Assembly: GCA_005885565.1 (NCBI GenBank)
Contig: VAXK01000103.1
Coordinates: forward strand, 1 to 6,366
Direction: 5' to 3'
Length of the DNA stretch: 6,366 nucleotides
Source of the DNA: Actinomycetota bacterium
GTDB lineage: Bacteria; Actinomycetota; Thermoleophilia; Gaiellales; Gaiellaceae
Shown: piece after piece, positions 1 to 5,266 of the stretch
How positions within the stretch are numbered: the first letter of the stretch is position 1
Layout of the letters: every line of letters starts with the position of its first letter
Notes under the pieces: generated by a model
What the model saw: the letters and a program-made list of their open reading frames with translations, nothing else
Databases searched by the model: none
Told to the model about the DNA's origin: nothing
Made by a program: the position numbers and the translations under genes

Positions 1-1251
1 GAGGGCGAGCGCGAGGAACGGCGCGAGCAGCCGCTTCGCGACGCTCGCCCAGCTCCAGCGGGCTACGGCGGCGCGGCGGGCGGCGGCGCCGAGCTCGCGC
101 CGCTCCTCCGGCGGCAGGGCGAGGAGCGCACGCAGCTTCGTCCGCAGGTCGTCGACGTCGCCGGTCGCGAAGCTCGCGAGCCCTGCGTGGCGCTCGGGAT
201 ACTCGGCCTCGAGGCCGCGCGCCACCTCGGCGAGGCCCGAGTGTCGGGCGACGAGCGCCGGGCACCCCGACGCCGCGGCCTCCGCGGCCACCATCCCGAA
301 GGCCTCCGGGAAGATCGACGGCACGACGGCGACGTCCGCGAGCGGGAGCAGGTGCACGAGGTGGCGGTGCTCGAGGGGGCCGGTGAAGAGCGTCCGCTCC
401 GGCGCCGCCGCCTCGAGCTCGCGCCGGTAGTCGCCGAAGCCGACGATCACCGCGCGCGCGTCCAGGCCGCGGAGCGCCTCGAGCAAGACATGGACGCCCT
501 TGTTGTGGAGGAGCTTGCCGAAGTAGACGACCGTCGGCTCGTCGCCGGCAAGGAAGGCCTCGAATCGAGCCGCGTTTCCCTCGTCCGGAAGCCGCTCGCG
601 CGCGTTCCCCGGGTTCGGCGCGTCGCGACGGGTCTCCTCGAGCAGGCCGGCGAAGGCCTCGTCGCGCGGCCGCGGCCGGAACTCGTCGACGTCGACGCCC
701 GGCGGCACCTCGTGGACGCGGTCGACGTGGCCGACGACGTCCTCGAGCACCTCGCGGATGTGCGCGGAGCCGACGAAGACCGCCTCGGCGCGCGCGAGCG
801 CCGTTCTCCCCCACGCGACCAGCTCGTCGTTCCCGCGCATCGCGTACTCGAGCTCCGAGCCGTGGACCTTCACCGCATACCGCCCTCCGACCTCGAACGC
901 CACCGCCCCACCCGGGAGCACGTGGTTCGCGAAGACGAGGTCGGCCGGAAGCCGCTCCTGGACGGCGGCCTCGTTCGCGGCGACGTAGCGCTCCCGCTGC
1001 TCGCGCGTCAGCTCCTGGAGGCGCCTCGCCTCGAGCCCCTCGTAGCGGTCGACGACGAAGACCGGGAGGACGCCGCCGATCGCCGGCCGCACGGTCTCGG
1101 CGCCGCCGAGGTCGTACGCCTCTGGGTGCGGCTCCTGGGAGAAGACGACCACCTCGTGGCCGGCGCGGCTCCACTCCCGCGCCAGCGCCCGCGTGTAGAC
1201 GTTCGAGCCCGTCCCGGCGAGCAGGTAGCCGTGCCAGAGGAGGATGCGCAT
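1..1251 (-). CDS. GT4-type glycosyltransferase, 3' end cut by window edge
   Basis: The frame reads 417 codons from ATG at 1251 to the left edge without a stop. It begins MRILLWHGYLLAGTGSN, the usual first strand and glycine loop of a GT-B fold. Residues 1-190 form the acceptor half. Residues about 238-417 form the nucleotide-sugar half, with VVYFGKLLHNKGV (K246, K251) and the E-x7-E pair E316/E324 in FPEAFGMVAAEA, which bind the sugar nucleotide in GT4 retaining enzymes. The end (ARWSWASVAKRLL) is the usual final helix, so only a few residues should be missing. There is no signal peptide, so it is probably cytosolic, adding a sugar to a lipid, polysaccharide or small molecule; donor and acceptor cannot be told. 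The start is tightly fixed: an in-frame TAG lies at 1258-1260, three codons upstream. No good Shine-Dalgarno is present. A terminator-like hairpin sits just upstream. Confidence 0.92.
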   Translation of the reverse strand, partial: MRILLWHGYLLAGTGSNVYTRALAREWSRAGHEVVVFSQEPHPEAYDLGGAETVRPAIGGVLPVFVVDRYEGLEARRLQELTREQRERYVAANEAAVQERLPADLVFANHVLPGGAVAFEVGGRYAVKVHGSELEYAMRGNDELVAWGRTALARAEAVFVGSAHIREVLEDVVGHVDRVHEVPPGVDVDEFRPRPRDEAFAGLLEETRRDAPNPGNARERLPDEGNAARFEAFLAGDEPTVVYFGKLLHNKGVHVLLEALRGLDARAVIVGFGDYRRELEAAAPERTLFTGPLEHRHLVHLLPLADVAVVPSIFPEAFGMVAAEAAASGCPALVARHSGLAEVARGLEAEYPERHAGLASFATGDVDDLRTKLRALLALPPEERRELGAAARRAAVARWSWASVAKRLLAPFLALAL

Positions 1252-1260
1252 CGGCGCCTA

Positions 1261-1296
1261 TGAAAGACGAAGAGCCGGCGTCGCCGCCGGCCCTTC
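1261..1296 (-). terminator. Rho-independent terminator after the S8 protease
   Basis: On the minus strand the arms at 1285-1296 and 1269-1280 pair over 12 positions (one G-U) around a GCGA tetraloop (1281-1284), which fits the stable GNRA class. The next bases read GTCTTTC, a short, imperfect U-rich tail. It starts 23 bases after the protease stop codon. It ends 17 bases before the glycosyltransferase ATG, so it could also act as an attenuator for that gene. Confidence 0.7.
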
Positions 1297-1319
1297 GCCT
1301 CGATCGCTCTCTCGCGTCG

Positions 1320-2891
1320 TTATGGGCTGTGCGTGACCGCGCTGAGCGCGTTCACCTGGCCGTTCCCGTACCACGAGTTGTAGCCCGGGCCACCCTGGCA
1401 GGCGTAGAACTGCCCGCTCTCGGTGCCGACGCCGAAGAAGCTCTCGTACGTCGGCGGGAGGAACGTCGGGCACGGCTGCGGATCGGCCGTCTGGTCGAGG
1501 AAGGCCTTGACCTGATCGGGCCGCATCTTCCCGTTCTGCGGCGAGTTGAGGTTTCCGAACTGGCTGACTATCAGCGCGGCCACCCCGGCGACGTGCGGCG
1601 AGGCCATCGACGTCCCCTGCAGGTAGCAGTAGACGACCGTCGGCTCGTTCGGGTCGCTCGAGGTCTCGTGCACCGACCGGGTGCACGGGGTGTTCGGCGG
1701 CCACGTCGAGAGAACACGGCCGTTCACCGCCTCTGGCGTCCGGCCGAAGACGGAGTCGCCGCCGGGAGCGACGAGCTGGATCACGCCCACGCCGACGTTG
1801 GAGTAGAACGACTTCAGGTAGCCGCCGATCGGGTTGCCCTGGCTGTCCGTCTGTCGCGCGTTCCCGTCGGCGGAGACGCCGATCACGCCCGGCACCTCGA
1901 CCGGGATGACGACGCAGGCGTTGGTAACCGATCGCGTGATGGGCGTCCCGTTGTCCGGGCTCGTCGCATCGGTCGTCGGGTGCGCGAGGTCCTCGCTCTC
2001 GTTCCCCGCCGCCGCCACGACCGTGACGCCGTTCTGCTCGGCATACAGGATCGCCCGTGACTCGGCGGCCCAGATCGCCTGCTGAACGGGATCGTTGTGG
2101 CAGTTGAAGAGGAACGGGTCGGCGAAGTAGCTGTTGTTCGTAACGTCGACGTGGTGCGTCGCCGCCCACATGAACGAGCAGACCACCGCCTCCGGGAAGA
2201 AGAACCCCGCGGCGTTGCCCGCCTTGATGGCCGCGATGTGGACGTTCGGCGCCACGCCGACGATGCCGAAGCCGTTCGAGGCCGCCGCGATCGTGCCGGC
2301 GGTGTGCGTGCCGTGGCCGTTGTCGTCCTGGGCCGCGAGACCCGGAACGGGTGCGCCGCTCGTGCAGTTGGCGCTGTCGGCGACGTCGATGTTCTGCTTC
2401 AGGTCGGGATGGTTGAAGTCGATCCCGGTGTCGATGTCGCCCGCGAGCACGGCGGGGCTGCCGCCGGTGATCGCGTGCGCCTCGGGCGTGTGGATCTGCC
2501 GCATGTCCCACTGGAGCGGCGAGAGCGAGTCGCTGTCGGTCGCGGGTGAGCTCGGCAGGTCGCCGGAAGGCGGCCCGTTGTCGGCCGACGAGCTCGCGCG
2601 CGACTCCGTATCCGGAAGCTGGGTCGCGTACGCGTCCGTCGCCGCCGCGTTCGAGATGCTCGAGTTCTTGAGCAGGTTGTCGCGGAACGACGGGTTCGTC
2701 GAGCTCGCGATGGCGACGCCGATCTGCGGATACGCGTAGACGAGCGTCCCGCCCGCCTTCTGGATCGTCGATCCGGCGTCCCCCTGGATCGTCTGTCCCT
2801 TGTAGAGGACGATGTAGTTGGAACCGAACGCCGCGGGCGCGGCGATCGCCGTCACGGCCGCGACGAGGCCGCAGACGATGAGTCTTCTCAT
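1320..2891 (-). CDS. Secreted subtilisin-family serine protease (peptidase S8)
   Basis: The product is 523 residues. Residues 1-23 are a Sec signal peptide (MRRLIVCG, hydrophobic run, cleavage likely after AAFG). Residues about 25-90 resemble an I9 inhibitor propeptide (YIVLYKGQ, then GVAIASS). Residues 92-127 are a Ser/Asp/Pro-rich linker. The S8 catalytic domain follows with Asp154 (DIDTGID), His193 (NGHGTHTAGT), oxyanion Asn297 (VVAAAGN) and Ser428 (GTSMASPHVAG), so all catalytic residues are intact. The mature part has eight cysteines (176, 238, 264, 326, 403, 422, 474, 498), consistent with disulfides in an exported enzyme. Likely role: extracellular protein degradation; the substrate is unknown. 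The ATG at 2891 is supported by the signal peptide and a purine-rich ribosome binding site with six-base spacing. It is a single gene between Rex and a terminator. Confidence 0.96.
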   Translation of the reverse strand: MRRLIVCGLVAAVTAIAAPAAFGSNYIVLYKGQTIQGDAGSTIQKAGGTLVYAYPQIGVAIASSTNPSFRDNLLKNSSISNAAATDAYATQLPDTESRASSSADNGPPSGDLPSSPATDSDSLSPLQWDMRQIHTPEAHAITGGSPAVLAGDIDTGIDFNHPDLKQNIDVADSANCTSGAPVPGLAAQDDNGHGTHTAGTIAAASNGFGIVGVAPNVHIAAIKAGNAAGFFFPEAVVCSFMWAATHHVDVTNNSYFADPFLFNCHNDPVQQAIWAAESRAILYAEQNGVTVVAAAGNESEDLAHPTTDATSPDNGTPITRSVTNACVVIPVEVPGVIGVSADGNARQTDSQGNPIGGYLKSFYSNVGVGVIQLVAPGGDSVFGRTPEAVNGRVLSTWPPNTPCTRSVHETSSDPNEPTVVYCYLQGTSMASPHVAGVAALIVSQFGNLNSPQNGKMRPDQVKAFLDQTADPQPCPTFLPPTYESFFGVGTESGQFYACQGGPGYNSWYGNGQVNALSAVTHSP

Positions 2892-2958
2892 GAAGATCCC
2901 CCTCTCCCCCTTGGACGATTGGCGGCCGGACTATAAACGCTCGTCTACCGCAAATGAA
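2892..2958 (-). promoter_or_regulatory. Probable promoter and ribosome binding site of the S8 protease
   Basis: Reading the minus strand, a -10-like TATAGT lies at 2930-2935, with a weak -35-like TTCATT 17 bases upstream at 2953-2958. Transcription would begin near 2923, giving a leader of about 30 bases. An AGGGGG Shine-Dalgarno (2898-2903) in a purine-rich run lies six bases before the ATG. The ribosome binding site is convincing; the -35 matches at only three of six positions. Confidence 0.5.
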
Positions 2959-2967
2959 GGACCGCGG

Positions 2968-2989
2968 GCGAAGAGGGAAGGCACTTCGC
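2968..2989 (-). terminator. Possible weak terminator hairpin after rex
   Basis: GCGAAG (2984-2989) and CTTCGC (2968-2973) form a perfect six-pair stem around a ten-base loop, 21 bases past the rex stop. No U-tract follows, so intrinsic termination would be weak. It may be a coincidental inverted repeat. Confidence 0.3.
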
Positions 2990-3010
2990 TCCCACGGGCA
3001 AGACGCGCCC

Positions 3011-3631
3011 CTACGTCAGGTGGAAGTAGAGCGCGTGGAGCAGCTCGACGGCAGGGTTCGAGGTGTGGACGACGACGTCGCCAGGCACGTCGAGGAGCGC
3101 CTCCGAGTAGTTGAAGAGGATCTTCACCCCTGCGTCGACGAGGTCGTCCGCCGCGGCCTGCGCGTTGTCGGGCGGAACGGCCAGCACGCCGACGATGATG
3201 TTCTTGTCGTGGACGATCTGCGAGAGCCCCGTGTAGTCGCTGACCTCGACGTGCCCGACCCGGCGGCCGACCTTGTCGGGGTCGGTGTCGAAGACGGCGG
3301 CGATGTTGATCCCGTGCTCGGCGAAGATCGACGAGCTGCCGATCGCCTGGCCCAGCCGGCCGGCGCCGACGAGCGCGATGTTGTGCTGGCCCTGGGTGCG
3401 GAGGATCTTGCGGATCTCGGCGAGGAGGCTGTCGATGTTGTAGCCCACGCCGCGCTTGCCGAACTTGCCGAAGGCGGAGAGGTCGCGGCGGATCTGCGTC
3501 GCATTGACGTTCGTGTAGTCGGAGATCTCCTGCGACGAGATGCGGTCCTTGCCCATCTTCTTCGCCTGGGTGAGGACTTGGAGATAGCGGGAGAGACGCG
3601 CCGCCACCCCCACGGTCAGACGATCCGCCAC
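3011..3631 (-). CDS. rex: Redox-sensing transcriptional repressor Rex
   Basis: Rex is a homodimeric repressor that leaves its operators when NADH rises relative to NAD+, controlling respiratory and fermentative genes. With the chosen start the protein has 206 residues, normal for the family. Residues about 8-63 are the winged helix, with recognition helix NATQIRRDLS (43-52) and wing FGKFGKRGVGY. Residues 84-195 are the Rossmann domain with GAGRLG (89-94) and Asp115 at the end of strand 2, fitting NAD(H). The C-terminal helix NPAVELLHALYFHL is the usual dimer-swapped element. A longer frame begins at a GTG at 3661. I prefer the GTG at 3631 because AAGGAG (3637-3642) lies five bases before it and a promoter -10 box overlaps the codons of the longer version. 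No canonical TTGTGAA-N4-TTCACAA operator is visible in the window. Confidence 0.96.
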   Translation of the reverse strand: MADRLTVGVAARLSRYLQVLTQAKKMGKDRISSQEISDYTNVNATQIRRDLSAFGKFGKRGVGYNIDSLLAEIRKILRTQGQHNIALVGAGRLGQAIGSSSIFAEHGINIAAVFDTDPDKVGRRVGHVEVSDYTGLSQIVHDKNIIVGVLAVPPDNAQAAADDLVDAGVKILFNYSEALLDVPGDVVVHTSNPAVELLHALYFHLT

Positions 3632-3636
3632 CGCCG

Positions 3637-3680
3637 CTCCTTGGGTCGAGGTTTGTAACACCGCCCGCCCATTCTGCCAG
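3637..3680 (-). promoter_or_regulatory. Promoter and ribosome binding site of rex
   Basis: The minus strand has -35-like CTGGCA (3675-3680), a 17-base spacer, and -10-like TACAAA (3652-3657) preceded by TG plus one base, an extended -10. Transcription would start near 3645, giving a leader of about 15 bases with AAGGAG (3637-3642). This places initiation inside the longer rex frame and so decides for the GTG at 3631. It lies in the gap after the CxxC gene, so rex can be expressed alone. Confidence 0.55.
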
Positions 3681-3685
3681 CCCGT

Positions 3686-3934
3686 TCAGGGCTGTGCTTG
3701 TGCGTCCAACCGGCGCCTCAGATCGGCGGCCTGGACGTAGTAGACGAAGGCCCGCTCGCCGTCGATCTCGACCACGGGGAGCCACTCCCGGTAGCGTGCC
3801 TCGAGCTCGGGATCGCCCTCGATGTCGACCACGCGCAGGTCGAAGTCGCGTTCCGCGCGCACCTCCTCCACCACCCGCAGCGCTCGCTCGCAGAGGTGGC
3901 AGCCTCGTGCCTTGTAGAGGGTGACGCTACGGAT
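3686..3934 (-). CDS. Glutaredoxin-like CxxC protein, unusual start
   Basis: The frame ends at TGA (3686-3688) and encodes a small thioredoxin-fold protein of the glutaredoxin-like (DUF836-type) family: first strand SVTLYKARG, redox motif C12-H-L-C15, helix ERALRVVEEV, second strand FDLRVVDIEGDP, and cis-proline P53 in LPVVEIDGERAF. It probably handles thiol-disulfide exchange in the cytosol; the partner is unknown. The first GTG in frame is at 3874, but starting there would drop the CxxC motif and the first strand. No ATG, GTG or TTG occurs in the roughly 110 bases upstream that I read codon by codon. The natural N terminus falls at ATC (3932-3934), which gives 82 residues, normal for the family, and overlaps the dehydrogenase stop (ATCCGTAG). 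Hence the start is provisional: a rare ATC start, a +1 shift from the dehydrogenase, or a base error are all possible. Confidence 0.8.
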   Translation of the reverse strand: MRSVTLYKARGCHLCERALRVVEEVRAERDFDLRVVDIEGDPELEARYREWLPVVEIDGERAFVYYVQAADLRRRLDAQAQP

Positions 3935-5198
3935 AGAGGCCGCGCGTCGTCGTCGCCTCGGCCACCCGCTGCACCGCGACGCCGTACGCGGCGACGCGCA
4001 TGCTCGTCTGGCGCGTCTCGCGCGTCGCCCAGGTCTCGTTGAACGCCCGCACGACGATGTCGTTCAGCTTCGCGTTCACCTCGGCCTCCTTCCAGAAGTA
4101 CTCCTGGAGGCCCTGCACCCACTCGAAGTAGGAGACGACGACGCCGCCCGCGTTCGCGAGCACGTCCGGGAGGATGAGGACGCCCTTGTCCTCGAGGATC
4201 TCGTCCGCGGTGGGGGTGAGCGGGCCGTTGGCGCCCTCGCAGACGATGTCCGCCTTCACCTGGTCGGCGTTCTCGCCGGTGATCACCTGCTCCAACGCGC
4301 AGGGGGCGAGAACGTCGCAGTCGAGGATCAGGAGCTCCTCGTTCGTGATCGTCTCGGCGCCGCGCAGCCCCTCGAGAGTGCCGGTCTCCTGCTTGTGCGC
4401 GAACGCGGCGGGGACGTCGATCCCGTTCGGGTTGTGGAGCGCTGTCCGCGAGTCCGAGATCGCGACCACCTTGGCCCCGTCCTCGGCGAGGAACTTGGCG
4501 AGGAAGCTGCCGACGTTGCCGAATCCCTGTACCGCGACCCGCAGTTCCTCGATCCGGCGGCTGCGCTTGCGCACCGCCTCGCGGATGCAGAAGAGCGAGC
4601 CGCGCGCCGTGGCCTCCTCGCGCCCGAGCGACCCGCCGAGCTGGAGCGGCTTGCCGGTGACGACGCCGAGCACGGAGTGACCCTTGTTCATCGAGTACGT
4701 GTCGAAGATCCACGCCATCACGCGCGGCGTCGTGCCGACGTCGGGCGCCGGGATGTCCCGCTCCGGGCCGATCTCGTTGATGATCTCGCTCGTGTAGCGG
4801 CGCGTCAGCTTCTGGAGCTCGAGCTCGGAGAGCTGCTTCGGGTCGCAGATGACGCCGCCCTTCGCGCCGCCGAAGGGGATGTTCATCAGCGCGCACTTCC
4901 ACGTCATCCACATCGCGAGCGCCTTCACCTCGTCGAGCGTGACGTCCTGGTGGTAGCGGATCCCGCCCTTCGAGGGGCCGCGCGCGATGTTGTGCGTGAC
5001 CCGGTAGCCCTCGAAGACGCGCACGCTCCCGTCGTCCATGCCGACCGGGATCGAGACGACGACCGACTTCTTGCACTCGGAGAGCACGTTGATCAGATTC
5101 GAGTCGATCGCGAAGGCGTCGGCCACCCGCCGCAGCTGCTCGCGGGCGATGTCGTACGGGTTCTCGCGCAGGTGAGAGACGGGTGCTTCGACGGTCAC
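3927..5198 (-). CDS. gdhA: Glutamate dehydrogenase (Glu/Leu/Phe/Val family)
   Basis: This cytosolic enzyme interconverts glutamate and 2-oxoglutarate plus ammonium using NAD(P)(H). The product has 423 residues, the usual length of the small hexameric form. Residues about 30-180 are the substrate domain, with GPSKGGIRYH (K77), K101, catalytic K113 in PFGGAKGGV, and D153 in PAPDVGT. These fall at a constant 12-residue offset from the catalytic residues of Clostridium symbiosum GDH as I recall them. K77 and S356 (VVVSYFEW) favour glutamate over leucine as substrate. The Rossmann motif GFGNVG is at 225-230; Asp249 at the end of strand 2 hints at NAD(H). CEGANGPLTPTAD is at 320-332. The open frame extends upstream to 5897, but the GTG at 5198 has AAGGAG six bases before it, and the extension overlaps the S8 gene in another frame. 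The stop TAG overlaps the start region of the CxxC gene, suggesting co-transcription. Confidence 0.96.
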   Translation of the reverse strand: MTVEAPVSHLRENPYDIAREQLRRVADAFAIDSNLINVLSECKKSVVVSIPVGMDDGSVRVFEGYRVTHNIARGPSKGGIRYHQDVTLDEVKALAMWMTWKCALMNIPFGGAKGGVICDPKQLSELELQKLTRRYTSEIINEIGPERDIPAPDVGTTPRVMAWIFDTYSMNKGHSVLGVVTGKPLQLGGSLGREEATARGSLFCIREAVRKRSRRIEELRVAVQGFGNVGSFLAKFLAEDGAKVVAISDSRTALHNPNGIDVPAAFAHKQETGTLEGLRGAETITNEELLILDCDVLAPCALEQVITGENADQVKADIVCEGANGPLTPTADEILEDKGVLILPDVLANAGGVVVSYFEWVQGLQEYFWKEAEVNAKLNDIVVRAFNETWATRETRQTSMRVAAYGVAVQRVAEATTTRGLYP

Positions 5199-5204
5199 GT
5201 GCCG

Positions 5205-5261
5205 CTCCTTGTGGACGTGGGAAAGGCCCGATTTGCTCGCGAAAAAGGCGGGCCGAGTATA
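5205..5261 (-). promoter_or_regulatory. Promoter and leader of the glutamate dehydrogenase gene
   Basis: The minus strand carries TATACT (5256-5261), five of six matches to the -10 consensus, just after the stop codon of the upstream protease. No good -35 is visible at 16-18 bases, where the sequence is protease coding. Initiation would fall near 5249, giving a leader of about 50 bases. AAGGAG (5205-5210) lies six bases before the GTG start and fixes that start. Confidence 0.55.
5222..5254 (-). terminator. Possible terminator of the upstream S8 protease
   Basis: GGCCCG (5249-5254) pairs with CGGGCC (5225-5230) across an 18-base loop holding a T5 run, and TTT (5222-5224) follows the stem. In transcripts coming from the protease this could act as a weak terminator. 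In transcripts starting at the adjacent -10 box the 5' arm would be largely missing, so the hairpin would form only in read-through RNA. Confidence 0.4.
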
Positions 5262-5266
5262 CGCAC

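Noticed and set aside
187..1263. Plus-strand open frame of 358 codons opposite the glycosyltransferase
   Set aside because: It is Arg/Val/Asp-rich with no recognisable fold, while the opposite strand encodes clear GT4 motifs. It is a stop-poor shadow of GC-rich coding DNA.
1258..2511. Minus-strand frame of 417 codons overlapping the complete S8 protease
   Set aside because: It is an out-of-frame reading of the protease, rich in Arg and Gly, without domain features.
3645..3662. Possible Rex operator over the rex -10 box (minus strand GGTGTTACAAACC)
   Set aside because: Only an imperfect half-palindrome is present; the second half-site of the known Rex operator is missing, so autoregulation is not shown.
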